Positions 7,739-18,602 of a stretch of 64,000 bases of DNA are shown here, piece after piece; position 1 is the stretch's first letter, and each line of letters begins with the position of its first letter. A program made the translations under genes and the position numbers. The notes under the pieces were generated by a model, which ran no database searches, was not told the origin of the DNA, and was given only the letters and a program-made list of their open reading frames with translations. The DNA comes from Catenulispora yoronensis (GTDB taxonomy: Bacteria; Actinomycetota; Actinomycetes; Streptomycetales; Catenulisporaceae): assembly GCF_039531695.1 (NCBI RefSeq), contig NZ_BAAAQN010000024.1, positions 62,001-126,000 of the forward strand, written 5' to 3'.

Positions 7739-9292
7739 ATGAGCCAGACAGTCGTGATCGGTGAGGCGGATCTCACTTTCGGCGACATCGTCGCCGTGGC
7801 CCGCGAAGGCGCCCGGGTCGAATTGTCCCAGGCCGCGCTGAAGGTGCTGGCCGAGGGCCGGGCCCTGGTCGACCGCCTGGCCGCCGCCCCGACCCCGGCC
7901 TATGGGATCTCCACCGGCTTCGGCGCGCTGGCCACCCGGCATATCGACCCCGAGCTGCGGGCCCAGCTCCAGCGCTCGCTGATCCGCTCGCATGCCGCCG
8001 GCATGGGGCCGCTGGTCGAGCCCGAGGTGGTGCGCGCACTGACCCTGATGCGGCTGAAGACCCTCGCCACCGGCCACACCGGCGTCCGGCCGGTCGTTGC
8101 CGAGACCATGGCCGCGCTGCTCAACGCCGGGATCGTGCCGGCGGTCCGGGAGTTCGGCTCGCTGGGCTGCTCGGGGGACCTCGCGCCGCTGTCGCACGTC
8201 GCGCTGGTGCTGATGGGCGAGGGGGAAGTGGTCGGACCGGACGGGGTCTCGGTCCTGCCCGCCGGGCCGGTGCTGGCCCAGCACGGGATCATGCCGCTGG
8301 AGCTGGCGCCCAAGGAGGGGCTGGCGCTGATCAACGGCACCGACGGCATGCTCGGCATGCTGATCCTGGCGCTGGCGGACCTGACCGAGCTGGTCAAGGC
8401 CGCGGACATCTCGGCCGCCATGTCGGTGGAGGCGCTGCTGGGCACCGACAAGGTGTTCCGGCCCGAGCTGCACGCCATCCGGCCGCACCCCGGGCAGGCC
8501 GCGTCCGCCGCGAACCTGATCAAGGTGCTGCACGACTCGCCGATCATGGAATCGCACCGCGAGCCCAACGAGTGCACGCGGGTGCAGGACGCGTACTCGC
8601 TGCGCTGCGCCCCGCAGGTCGCGGGGGCGGTGCGGGACACGATGGCGCACGCCGCGACCGTCGCCGAGCGCGAACTGGCGGCCATCGTCGACAACCCGGT
8701 GGTGCTGCTGTCGGAGGGCCGCGTGGAGTCCAACGGGAACTTCCACGGCGCCCCGGTCGCGATGGTCCTGGACTTCCTGGCCATCGCCGTCGCCGACCTC
8801 GGGTCGATCGCCGAGCGGCGGACCGACCGGATGCTCGACGTGGCACGGTCGCACGGCCTGCCGCCGTTCCTGGCCGACGACCCGGGCGTCGACAGCGGCC
8901 TGATGATCGCGCAGTACACCCAGGCCGCGCTGGTGAGCGAGAACAAGCGGCTGGCGGTGCCGGCGTCGGTGGACTCGATCCCGTCGTCGGCGATGCAGGA
9001 GGACCACGTCTCGATGGGCTGGTCCGCGGGGCGGAAGTTGCGGACCGCCGTGGACAACCTGCGGCGGATCATCGCCGTGGAGATGGTCACGGCCGCGCGG
9101 GCGCTGGACCTGCGCGCTCCGCTGGTGCCGGCCGAGGGGACCGGGGCGGCCGTGCGCGCGCTGCGCGACGGCGGCGTCGGCGGCCCGGGGCCGGACCGGT
9201 TCCTGTCGCCGGAGTTGAGGGCTGCTGAGGAGGCCTTGAAGGGCGGAGGAGTGGTCGCCGCGGTCGAGGCCGCGGTGGGGACTTTGGGATGA
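7739..9292 (+). CDS. hutH: Histidine ammonia-lyase
   Basis: HutH deaminates L-histidine to urocanate, the entry step of the pathway encoded divergently. The 517-residue protein carries the MIO-forming loop as GSLGCSGDLAPLSH, with Cys144-Ser145-Gly146 instead of the commoner Ala-Ser-Gly. Cys is allowed at this position in the family signature. Other family blocks are YGISTGFGAL, LINGTDGML, QDAYSLRC and NPVVLL. The ATG at 7739 is chosen because GGGAG lies ten bases upstream; a GTG at 7733 is an alternative only four bases from that site. A hairpin terminator follows. Confidence 0.94.
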   Translation: MSQTVVIGEADLTFGDIVAVAREGARVELSQAALKVLAEGRALVDRLAAAPTPAYGISTGFGALATRHIDPELRAQLQRSLIRSHAAGMGPLVEPEVVRALTLMRLKTLATGHTGVRPVVAETMAALLNAGIVPAVREFGSLGCSGDLAPLSHVALVLMGEGEVVGPDGVSVLPAGPVLAQHGIMPLELAPKEGLALINGTDGMLGMLILALADLTELVKAADISAAMSVEALLGTDKVFRPELHAIRPHPGQAASAANLIKVLHDSPIMESHREPNECTRVQDAYSLRCAPQVAGAVRDTMAHAATVAERELAAIVDNPVVLLSEGRVESNGNFHGAPVAMVLDFLAIAVADLGSIAERRTDRMLDVARSHGLPPFLADDPGVDSGLMIAQYTQAALVSENKRLAVPASVDSIPSSAMQEDHVSMGWSAGRKLRTAVDNLRRIIAVEMVTAARALDLRAPLVPAEGTGAAVRALRDGGVGGPGPDRFLSPELRAAEEALKGGGVVAAVEAAVGTLG

Positions 9293-9322
9293 GGTGAGTG
9301 AGGGGCGACCCTCTCGCAGGCC

Positions 9323-9368
9323 GGCGCGCGTCACTGGGTGAGAACCCCGGTGGCGCGCGCCGTTGTTT
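9323..9368 (+). terminator. Terminator after hutH
   Basis: A 12-bp stem (9323-9334 with 9350-9361, one G-U pair) surrounds a 15-base loop and is followed by GTTGTTT. It lies 30 bases after the hutH stop, in front of the convergent gene. Confidence 0.7.
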
Positions 9369-9387
9369 ATGTAGCGGCCGGTTTTAC

Positions 9388-11004
9388 TTAGGGAAGATGC
9401 GCCGCGACGACGCTGAGAGTGGCCTGGTCGTTGGAGGAATCGGTGACGTGGTCCATGGTGACCGGGACTGAGAGGACGGCGATGGTGGCGCCTTTGCGGA
9501 CCACGTAGGTGCGGAACTGGTTGAAGGTTCCGGTGGTCACGGAGTTCGTGTAGGTATCGGTGCGGCCGATGGCGAAGCCCTGCGGAGAAGCGCTGTTCGC
9601 GCCCATCGCACCGCCGGGTGTGACGACGCTGGTGACGTTGCCGACCGTGTCCTCGGTGTGGTGGCAGGTCTGGGACGCGTAGAGAGCCTTCGCCTTTTGG
9701 TACGCGGCTATCGCGTCGCCCGTGGAAGCGAAGACATGGATGTTCTCCTCGGCCGGGGAGACGTCGGCCGTGTTGCCCGGAGCCCAGTTGCGCTGCCGGG
9801 AGTCGGGGGCGGCGTGGCCGTCGGCCGTGGTGTCGATCGGGTCGAAGGCGCTGGCGCAGACGTCGGTGACGGGGATGGCGCTGCCGGCGAGGTCCGCGCC
9901 GGGGGCCGCCCAGGGCCGGCCGTCGGGGAACGGGACCTGGGACGGGGTGAGGAAGGCGGAATCCGGAACGCCGGCGGCCTGGAGGGCGTGGATCATCGCG
10001 GCCATGACGTCGGCGTCGTGGCCGGCGTCGTAGGCGTGCCAGCCCGCGCGCTGGAAGTATTCGAGGACGGCGATCCGGTTCCGGTGCTGGACGACGACGA
10101 GGTGGTCGGTGGCGTAGGCCGTCGTCTCGGCCCAGGCGAAGCCGTCGGCCGTGCGGGGCGCGTTCGAGGCCGAGCCGGCGCAGTTCGGAACGATGGCTTT
10201 GAACCTGGCGGCAGCGTGGGCCTCGGTGTCGTAGGCGTAGATGTCCTCGGTGGTCTGTTCGGGCCCGGTGGGGGACGAGTAGGCGAGCTGGGAGACCCCT
10301 TGGGTGAGTTCGGTGCCGGGCATCCTGCCGCAGGTGGAGGGGAGGGGCTGCTCGACATGGAGCGGGTCGACAGCACCCGGTACCCAGTGGAGGACGGCGG
10401 ACAGCGGGAGGAGCGCGGGGTCGAGAAACTCCGGGGGGACGGTCGAGCCGGCGGGGTTGGCGGGCGTGGTGGAGGCCGGCGGGTCGGTGCGGGTCGCGGA
10501 CGAGGCCGGGTTCGAGGAGGTCGCGGGCCCGGTGGTGGTCGGCGTCGGAGCCGTGGTCGCCGTGGACGAGGCTGATGGCGAGGACGATGGTGTGGCCGGG
10601 CTGGTAGCGATGGTCGGCGTCGGGCCGACCGGAGGTGTCGGCGCCTTGCGGGCTGCTGGGCTCGCCGCGAGAGCGACGCCGATGGCGACCGCGCAGGTGG
10701 TGGCCGCGGCGAGGGTGGCGACCGCGAAGGTGCGGTGGCGGCGGCGACTGCGATGGCGGTCGGCGATTGCCGCCAAGGGTGTCGGGCGCATGTGGGCCCG
10801 GCCGGCCTCGGCGAGGGCGGCGAGGGTCTCGGCGAAGGTCTCGCGGGGGGCGCCCATGTCGGGAAGCGCGCTTGGATCCGGATTCCGCCGCCGGTTCGAG
10901 AGCGGTCCGGGCTGCGAGTCCGAGTTCTGATTCCCTCGCGAAGCCGAGGGCGAGCCTGCGCCGGGACCGTTGTCCGGGCTCTGATTCGAAGTCGGGTCAG
11001 GCAT
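9388..11004 (-). CDS. Membrane-anchored protein with two PknH-C-like extracellular sensor repeats, sigma-factor partner
   Basis: A 538-residue single-pass protein. Residues 1-90 are cytoplasmic and include an RHRSRRRHR basic patch. A transmembrane helix lies at 93-115, followed by a Pro/Ser/Thr linker to about 185. The outer part contains two similar units, one with TEDIYAYDT...AARFKAIVPNC and one with EENIHVFAS...AAYQKAKALYASQTC, which resemble the PknH C-terminal sensor fold. Its ATG overlaps the end of the upstream sigma factor gene by eight bases (ATGCCTGA), implying coupled translation and a regulatory pair. No HxxxCxxC zinc anti-sigma motif is seen. Role as a sensor or anti-sigma factor is inferred. 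Confidence 0.65.
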   Translation of the reverse strand: MPDPTSNQSPDNGPGAGSPSASRGNQNSDSQPGPLSNRRRNPDPSALPDMGAPRETFAETLAALAEAGRAHMRPTPLAAIADRHRSRRRHRTFAVATLAAATTCAVAIGVALAASPAARKAPTPPVGPTPTIATSPATPSSSPSASSTATTAPTPTTTGPATSSNPASSATRTDPPASTTPANPAGSTVPPEFLDPALLPLSAVLHWVPGAVDPLHVEQPLPSTCGRMPGTELTQGVSQLAYSSPTGPEQTTEDIYAYDTEAHAAARFKAIVPNCAGSASNAPRTADGFAWAETTAYATDHLVVVQHRNRIAVLEYFQRAGWHAYDAGHDADVMAAMIHALQAAGVPDSAFLTPSQVPFPDGRPWAAPGADLAGSAIPVTDVCASAFDPIDTTADGHAAPDSRQRNWAPGNTADVSPAEENIHVFASTGDAIAAYQKAKALYASQTCHHTEDTVGNVTSVVTPGGAMGANSASPQGFAIGRTDTYTNSVTTGTFNQFRTYVVRKGATIAVLSVPVTMDHVTDSSNDQATLSVVAAHLP

Positions 11005-11524
11005 CGAATGCCACTCCCTTCGGGGCCTGAGGTTCGTCGTCGGCGAACTCCCACACGTGCGGTGCCAATGCTTTGCGCCCCCGCGACAACCGGGCCTTCA
11101 CCGTCCCGACCGGCGCCCCCGTCTCGGCGCTGATCTCGGTGACGCTCATCTCCTGGAGGTGGAACAGCACCAGCGCGCGGCGCTGTTCGGCGGGCAGCTT
11201 GCGCAGGGCCGCGCTGATGGCGAGGCGGTCGGGTGTGAGGTCGGGGACCGGATCCGGCGGCCGGGCGTGGTGCGCGGTCAGCCGGTTGACGGTTTTGCGC
11301 CACGCGCTGACCGCGACCCGGAAGCCCACGGTCCGGACCCAGGCCTCCGGGTCCTCGTAGTGCCGCACCTTCGACCAGCGCTGCCAGGCCCGGGCGTAGG
11401 CCTCGTGCGCTGCGTCCTCGGCGTCGGCGAGGTCCCCGAGGACGACGTAGAGGTAACCCACCACACGGTGCGCCGTCGCGCGGTAGAACGTGTCAAAGCC
11501 TTCTGGCGCCTCAGCTTCCGCCAC
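10997..11524 (-). CDS. ECF RNA polymerase sigma factor, SigE-family type
   Basis: A 175-residue sigma factor. Region 2 is FDTFYRATAHRVVGYLY...DAEDAAHEAYARAWQRW, and region 4 is LRKLPAEQRRALVLFHLQE...ISAETGAPVGTVKARLSRGRKAL, a helix-turn-helix for -35 recognition. The GTG at 11524 is preferred over the GTG at 11590, since GGGGGAGG lies a few bases upstream. It overlaps the membrane-anchored sensor gene downstream, so the two are a signalling unit. Target genes cannot be read from the sequence. Confidence 0.88.
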   Translation of the reverse strand: MAEAEAPEGFDTFYRATAHRVVGYLYVVLGDLADAEDAAHEAYARAWQRWSKVRHYEDPEAWVRTVGFRVAVSAWRKTVNRLTAHHARPPDPVPDLTPDRLAISAALRKLPAEQRRALVLFHLQEMSVTEISAETGAPVGTVKARLSRGRKALAPHVWEFADDEPQAPKGVAFDA

Positions 11525-11678
11525 GGCACCTCCCCCTGCTTCGGTGGACGATTCAGGGAGACCACGTCTGGGCCGCCCGCTCGGTTGCACCCGGAACCCG
11601 GCGTTTCTCAGGGTAGGGCTGGCACCACTGGAGGCCGGGGGCGGACATCATGGCGGGTGCGCCGCCGGGCGATGGATC

Positions 11679-12110
11679 ATGACATCCATGCGGCTGAGAG
11701 TCTCGATATGGGCCAGGGGCCTGATGGCGTCCCAGGCGGCGCGCCACAAGATGGCCATCGGTTTCGTCGGCGCGGCGATCGTCCTGGTCGCCTGGATGGT
11801 GTTCCTGGCGAAGACCCTGCACGGCAAGGCGGTGGTGAGCCACTGGTCCACCGTGTGGATCGGCCTGGACACCATGGAGGCGCTGGCGCTGGCGGCGCTG
11901 GGCGTGCTGCTGGTGCGGCACGACCACCGCGCGCGGACGGCGGCCACGGTGGCCGCGACGCTGTTCGGGATGGACGCATGGTTCGACGTGATGCTGTCGA
12001 ACGGGAGCGACTTCGCGGTGGCGCTGCTCCTGGCGATGATGTTCGAGATACCGCTGGCCGGAGCGTGCGCGGCGATCGCCCGGCAGACCGCGCGCTGGTA
12101 CGACGTCTAG
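11679..12110 (+). CDS. Small four-helix membrane protein of unknown function
   Basis: A 143-residue hydrophobic protein with four likely transmembrane segments, around AIGFVGAAIVLVAWMVFL, MEALALAALGVLLV, AATVAATLFGMDAWFDVML and AVALLLAMMFEIPLAG. A conserved-looking acidic residue (FGMDAWFD) lies within helix three. The start is uncertain: ATG at 11679 or 11688, neither with a strong ribosome-binding site. It stands alone between the divergent sigma factor gene and the convergent MFS gene. I do not recognise a function. Confidence 0.6.
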   Translation: MTSMRLRVSIWARGLMASQAARHKMAIGFVGAAIVLVAWMVFLAKTLHGKAVVSHWSTVWIGLDTMEALALAALGVLLVRHDHRARTAATVAATLFGMDAWFDVMLSNGSDFAVALLLAMMFEIPLAGACAAIARQTARWYDV

Positions 12111-12188
12111 GCGCGGCGCCGTGCGTGCCGCCGGAGGTCAGGCTACTGGCGTTTGTCAGGGTTCTTCAGGATCCGTCAGGGTCCTTCA

Positions 12189-13490
12189 TCAGGCGACGGC
12201 CAGGGCCCCGGCACTGTCCTCGGTGCCGGTCTCGGCACCGTTCTCGTCCGCGCTCCCCTCGCGCCGCGCCTTCGCCTCCGCCAGCGCCGCCTCGATCGTG
12301 CGGTTGTTCGTCATGGTCCCCACGATCACCGTCATCGTCGCCAGGATCCCGGCACCGACGATGAACGGGGCCCGCACCCCCGCGACATTGGCCAGCCAGC
12401 CTCCGAACAGGGCGCCCAGCGGACCGGCGCACAGGGCGATCAGGCGGCCGGTGGCGCCGACGCGGCCCATGAGCTCGTCCGGGACCACGGCCTGGCGGAT
12501 GGCCGGGGCCAGGCTCATCGTGACGCCCATGCCGAGGCCGAGGGCGAGTTCGCCGACGCCGGCGATCCAGGCGTTGGGAGCCAGGCCGATGCCGAGGAGC
12601 GCGAGGGCTTCGAGCACGGCGGTGGCCGTCAGGGAGGTACCCGTGCCGAGGCGCGCCGCCGTCCGGGCCGCCACGGCGCTGCCGAGCAGGGCGCCGACGG
12701 CGTTCGCGGTGAGGTAGATGCCATAAGCGGTCGTGCCGAGGTGCAGGGTGTCCTTCACGAAGAGGACGAGCACCGCGTTGCAGCCCAGGAAGGCGAAGTT
12801 GCCCACCGCGGGACGGAGCGAGAGCCCCACCAGGAGACGGTTCTTGAAGAGGTAGGCCGCGCCCTCACGGGCTTCGCGGAGCAGCGAGCCGCGCGGCTTG
12901 GCGGGCTTCGCGGGCGTCTTGGGCAGCGTCCAGGTGGTCACGGCGCTGAACAGGAACGTCAGGGCGTCGCCCAGGATCGGCACCGCGCGGCCCAGGCCGA
13001 ACAGGAGGGATCCGGTCGGCGGCCCCACGAAGCCGCCGAAAGCCTGCTGGGCGCCCTGCATCCGGGAGTTGGCGCGCTGGAGCAGGGCCAGGTCGCGGTC
13101 CTGGAGCACCTCCGGGAGGTAGGCGATGGAGGCCGAGTCGAAGAGGACCTGGCCGGTCCCGAGGAGGAACGCGGCGGCGAACAGGAGGTAGATGTCGGCC
13201 GATCCGGACATCACCAGGAGCGTCACGACCACGAGCAGGGCGAAGCGGAAGAGGTCGGCCAGGACCATCGTGCGGCGGCGGTCCCAGCGGTCCACCAGCG
13301 CGCCGCCGATCATGCCGAAGCACAGCCAGGGCAGCAGCGCGCAGGCTTCCATCGCCCCCAGCAGGATGGGGTTGTGGGTCAGCGTCAGGGCCAGGAGCGG
13401 GAGGGCGGCGAAGTAGATCCCGTCGCCGAGGGCGGAGACCGCTGACGCGCTCCATATGCGGTAGAAGCGCTGGGGCATCCGACTGGTCAT
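12189..13490 (-). CDS. Major facilitator superfamily exporter
   Basis: A 433-residue permease with the EntS/MFS_3-like layout and about 12 membrane helices. GGALVDRWDRRRTM is the loop 2-3 signature of MFS proteins. The last 35 residues are a charged cytoplasmic tail. The ATG directly abuts the TGA of the ArsR-type regulator gene upstream, so the two are one transcript controlled by the 14000-14038 operator. A drug or metabolite efflux role is likely; the substrate is unknown. Confidence 0.85.
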   Translation of the reverse strand: MTSRMPQRFYRIWSASAVSALGDGIYFAALPLLALTLTHNPILLGAMEACALLPWLCFGMIGGALVDRWDRRRTMVLADLFRFALLVVVTLLVMSGSADIYLLFAAAFLLGTGQVLFDSASIAYLPEVLQDRDLALLQRANSRMQGAQQAFGGFVGPPTGSLLFGLGRAVPILGDALTFLFSAVTTWTLPKTPAKPAKPRGSLLREAREGAAYLFKNRLLVGLSLRPAVGNFAFLGCNAVLVLFVKDTLHLGTTAYGIYLTANAVGALLGSAVAARTAARLGTGTSLTATAVLEALALLGIGLAPNAWIAGVGELALGLGMGVTMSLAPAIRQAVVPDELMGRVGATGRLIALCAGPLGALFGGWLANVAGVRAPFIVGAGILATMTVIVGTMTNNRTIEAALAEAKARREGSADENGAETGTEDSAGALAVA

Positions 13491-13991
13491 TCAGACATCC
13501 TTCGGGCGGTAGAAGGCCACGAACAGGTCGGCGGCCGGCTGGGTCGGGTCGGAGAGGTCGTTCAGTTCCTGGAGCAGCGCCAGGACGCGCTCGTTGAACT
13601 CGTCCCAGGCGGCCGGGCTGAGGCGCGCGTGCTTGAGCCCGACGGTCCGCTGGTCGCTCGGCGGCGCGGCCTCGACGTCCATCAGGGCGTGCCGCATCAG
13701 GACCTCGTGGTGGCCGGTGCCGGTCTGGGGCAGCTCGATGGTCTTGCCGGTCATCGCGTAGTACTGCTCGGTGGCGCCGCCGACCTTGCGGGTCTCGACG
13801 ACGTGCACCAGCCCGGCCTTGGCGAGGATCTTGATGTGGTGGTTGGAGCTGCCCTTGGCGATGCCGAGGCGCTCGGCGACCTGGGTGATCGTCGCCGGGC
13901 CGTCGCGCAGGACGCGCAGGATCCGGTGGCGCATGTGGCTGGCGATGGCCCGGAGCTGCTCGTCGCTCTCGATGTGGACACGATCCGTCAT
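13491..13991 (-). CDS. ArsR-type winged-helix repressor of the MFS exporter
   Basis: A 166-residue DNA-binding protein. The N-terminal winged helix is clear: RAIASHMRHRILRVLRDGPATITQVAERLGIAKGSSNHHIKILAKAGLVHVVETRKVGG, shown here in parts as RHRILRVLRDG, VAERLGIAKG and SNHHIKILAKAGL. The remaining 90 residues probably hold the ligand or dimer part and show no metal-binding Cys pair. The ATG at 13991 lies nine bases from a strong dyad operator, suggesting autoregulation of this gene and the MFS gene immediately downstream. Confidence 0.82.
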   Translation of the reverse strand: MTDRVHIESDEQLRAIASHMRHRILRVLRDGPATITQVAERLGIAKGSSNHHIKILAKAGLVHVVETRKVGGATEQYYAMTGKTIELPQTGTGHHEVLMRHALMDVEAAPPSDQRTVGLKHARLSPAAWDEFNERVLALLQELNDLSDPTQPAADLFVAFYRPKDV

Positions 13992-13999
13992 GGCTCTAT

Positions 14000-14038
14000 G
14001 GTCAAGGACTCTTGACCGATAGTCAAAAGTCCTTGACC
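14000..14038 (-). promoter_or_regulatory. Double-dyad operator upstream of the arsR-MFS operon
   Basis: Two tandem 16-bp dyads, GTCAAGGACTCTTGAC (14001-14016) and GTCAAAAGTCCTTGAC (14022-14037), are 21 bp apart, two helical turns. The outer 11-bp arms GGTCAAGGACT (14000-14010) and AGTCCTTGACC (14028-14038) are also perfect inverted repeats. A TTGACT inside it could be a -35 element on the minus strand. The site ends nine bases before the regulator's start codon. Confidence 0.75.
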
Positions 14039-14085
14039 GTCAGGGCGGACAGCGGTCCGGGAACAAGCGGATAAGGATGTTTATG

Positions 14086-14991
14086 TCACTTGGTGACGTA
14101 GAACCCGCGCGCGTCGGCGAGGGCCTCGTACGCCTCCAGCCGCTCCTGCGTGCGCTCCGGGGCGGCGTCCGCCAGGGCCTGGAGCAGCAGCGCGGCGAAG
14201 GCCATCGGCGCCGCGTGCGAGTCGAACACCGAGCGGGAGCCGACGCCGACCGGCAGGAGGACGTCGGCCAGCTGGGCGAACGGCACCAGCGGGATGTCGG
14301 TCACGACCGCCGTCCTGATCCCGAGCTCCCGCGCGGTGCGCAGGACGGCGACGGACTCGGCGGCGTAGCGGGGAAGGACGAAGGCGACGAGCCAGGTGCC
14401 GCCCGCGGACGTCGCCTGGAGCAGCGCCTCGTGGGCCTGCGAGCCCGGGGTGTCGATCACTCGGACGTCCGGGTGGATGCGCGCGGCCCCGTAGGCGAAG
14501 TACGACGCGACCGGTCCCGACATCCGGAGCCCGAGGACCGTCAGCGGCTCCGAGGCGGCGAGGTCGCCACCCAGTTGGGCCAATCGGTCCGGATCGGCCG
14601 CGTATTTGTGGAGCGCCTCCAGATTGGCCTGGTCGCTCTCCAGAGCGGCATGCAGTTCGTTGCCCGCGCCGCGATCGCGAAGTCCCGCTTCCGGGACCCG
14701 GAGCGCTATGGGCCGCAGCGCCGCGCGGAGCTCGGGATAGCCGGAGAAGCCCAGGGCGGCGGCGAAGCGCGTCACCGACGGCTGACTCACGCCCACGCGC
14801 TCGGCGAGCTCCATGCTCGATAGGAACGCGACCTCGGTCAGATTCTCTAAGAGATAGTGCGCTATGCGCCGCTGGGCCGGCGAGAGGCGCCGGCCGTCCA
14901 ACAGGGCCAGGAGTTCGTCCGCTGGTGGGAGGGCGGGAGCCGGTTTGGGGGTCGGCGATGTAGTGGGAGTCACAGCGTCCGGGGCCGTCAC
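14086..14991 (-). CDS. MurR/RpiR-family transcriptional regulator
   Basis: A 301-residue regulator with an N-terminal RpiR helix-turn-helix (LSPAQRRIAHYLLENL, ELAERVGVSQPSVTRFAAALGFSGY, given here in parts) and a C-terminal SIS sugar-isomerase-like domain (LTVLGLRMSGPVASYFAYGA; TWLVAFVLPRYAAE). Such regulators usually respond to sugar or amino-sugar phosphates. The GTG at 14991 is preferred because AGGAGGG lies about six bases upstream. It is divergent from the membrane Fe-S reductase gene and could control it; the shared region holds a perfect AGAATATTCT palindrome. The ligand is unknown. Confidence 0.85.
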   Translation of the reverse strand: MTAPDAVTPTTSPTPKPAPALPPADELLALLDGRRLSPAQRRIAHYLLENLTEVAFLSSMELAERVGVSQPSVTRFAAALGFSGYPELRAALRPIALRVPEAGLRDRGAGNELHAALESDQANLEALHKYAADPDRLAQLGGDLAASEPLTVLGLRMSGPVASYFAYGAARIHPDVRVIDTPGSQAHEALLQATSAGGTWLVAFVLPRYAAESVAVLRTARELGIRTAVVTDIPLVPFAQLADVLLPVGVGSRSVFDSHAAPMAFAALLLQALADAAPERTQERLEAYEALADARGFYVTK

Positions 14992-15057
14992 GAGCTTCCC
15001 TCCTCCCTGTGAGGCTGCCAACATCACTGAGTGGCGCGCCGGAAGTTACTCGTCAGT

Positions 15058-15067
15058 AGAATATTCT
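15058..15067. promoter_or_regulatory. Palindromic box in the RpiR/Fe-S reductase divergent region
   Basis: AGAATATTCT is a perfect 10-bp palindrome in otherwise GC-rich DNA, between the divergent regulator and reductase genes. A second palindrome, TCCGTACGGA, follows at 15089-15098. Either could bind the RpiR-type regulator. This rests on position and symmetry only. Confidence 0.35.
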
Positions 15068-15150
15068 GGGGCCTCGACTACCGTACCCTCCGTACGGACG
15101 GTGATCGGGATGTGTCCGTCGATACGCACGTGTAGGAGGAGACCGAGGCT

Positions 15151-17379
<2,229 letters not shown>

Positions 17380-17488
17380 CTGATCATCCAGTAAAGGGCT
17401 GACAAAAAGCGCCGAGCAGCCATCGAGTGGCTGTTCGACGCTGCTAGCCTCGCCTCCGCGGGGTAAGGGGAGCGGCGGAGGTGGGGCA

Positions 17489-18520
17489 GTGTCTTTCGAC
17501 GAGCCGAACGGCTACCGGGACGACCTGGGCACGACGCGCGAGAACGAGCCGCGCTACCCGACGTCGGCGTTGCCGACCGTCGAACCGGACGACGATTTCG
17601 ACGACGACTTCGACGACCGGGACGACCACGACGAGGCGACCGTCCCGTTGCGGACCCGGACCCGGCCGGCGGTGCCGGACGAGCCGGAGTCGCCATGGCG
17701 GGTGCGCGGCCGGCGGGCCTGGCGGTTCACCCGCACCCTGGCGGTCACGCTGCTGGTGCTGGTGGGGCTGGCCGGGATCGGCAATGTGCTGATCCACCAC
17801 TACCCGCGCACCAGCAAGCACACTTACGCGTACACGAACGTGCAGCGCCTGCTGATCGCCATCGACGGCAACGGCGCGATCAACGTGCACGGCACCGACA
17901 GCGACCGGGTCACCATCAAGGCCACCGACCGGGCCACGCTGCTGGAGCCGGTGCAGCGGCAGATCATCTCCAGCGGCGGCTGGCTGATCATCAGCGTGCA
18001 CTGCCCGAACAACGACTGCTCCTCGGCGTACGACATCGAGGTGCCGCGCTCGATGTCGGTCGACGCGATGATGGACCACTCCAGCGACCAGGCCGACATC
18101 TCGGCGACCGGGCTGGCCGCGGCGGTGCGCCTGTTCACCGGGCGCGGCAACGTCACCGTGGACCACCTGGCCACCACCTCGGACGTGAGCATCACGGCCA
18201 ACGGCCGGGTGCAGGCCACCGATGTGAGCGCGGCCAACCTGGACGTCTTCGCACCGATCGGCGACAAGATCGACCTGCACCTCACCGGCGACATCCAGAC
18301 CATCCAGACCATCCGGGTCACGGCCGGCCAGCCCGCGGAGGTGACGCTGAGCGTCCCGGCCGGCGGCTACCGGATCTCCTGCGTCCCGGCCGGCCACTGC
18401 AACGGCACCGACGGCGACATCACGCAGGACCTGACCGGGCCGGTGCACCAGGACACCAACGCCCAGCACAACATCCAGGTGAACGTGGTGCAGAACACCG
18501 CGAAGATCTTGGCGAGCTGA
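17489..18520 (+). CDS. Membrane-anchored DUF4097-like beta-helical surface protein
   Basis: A 343-residue protein. The cytoplasmic N-terminus is strongly acidic (DDDFDDDFDDRDD at 34-46) and ends in a basic stretch. A transmembrane helix lies at about 82-102 (TLAVTLLVLVGLAGIGNVLI). The external part has repeating short beta-strand units (NVTVDHLATTSDVSITANG, VQATDVSAANLDVFAPIGD), like the putative adhesin domain DUF4097 thought to form a right-handed beta-helix. The GTG start at 17489 has GGAG about eight bases upstream. A terminator follows the stop. Function is unknown; adhesion or envelope stress are guesses by family. Confidence 0.65.
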   Translation: MSFDEPNGYRDDLGTTRENEPRYPTSALPTVEPDDDFDDDFDDRDDHDEATVPLRTRTRPAVPDEPESPWRVRGRRAWRFTRTLAVTLLVLVGLAGIGNVLIHHYPRTSKHTYAYTNVQRLLIAIDGNGAINVHGTDSDRVTIKATDRATLLEPVQRQIISSGGWLIISVHCPNNDCSSAYDIEVPRSMSVDAMMDHSSDQADISATGLAAAVRLFTGRGNVTVDHLATTSDVSITANGRVQATDVSAANLDVFAPIGDKIDLHLTGDIQTIQTIRVTAGQPAEVTLSVPAGGYRISCVPAGHCNGTDGDITQDLTGPVHQDTNAQHNIQVNVVQNTAKILAS

Positions 18521-18566
18521 CCCGGTCCGGGCCGCCCGGCCCGGGACGGAACCCGGAGCAAGCAAC

Positions 18567-18602
18567 AGGTGCGCCCCCTCCTCCGCGCGGGGCGCACCTT
18601 TT
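18567..18602 (+). terminator. Intrinsic terminator
   Basis: A perfect 11-bp stem (AGGTGCGCCCC 18567-18577, GGGGCGCACCT 18589-18599) with an 11-base loop runs directly into TTTT. It ends the adhesin-like gene. Confidence 0.88.

Noticed and set aside
12121..12188. Prophage or mobile element boundary near the GTCAGGGT/TTCAGGATC direct repeats
   Set aside because: Only a few short imperfect repeats; no integrase, transposase or tRNA nearby.
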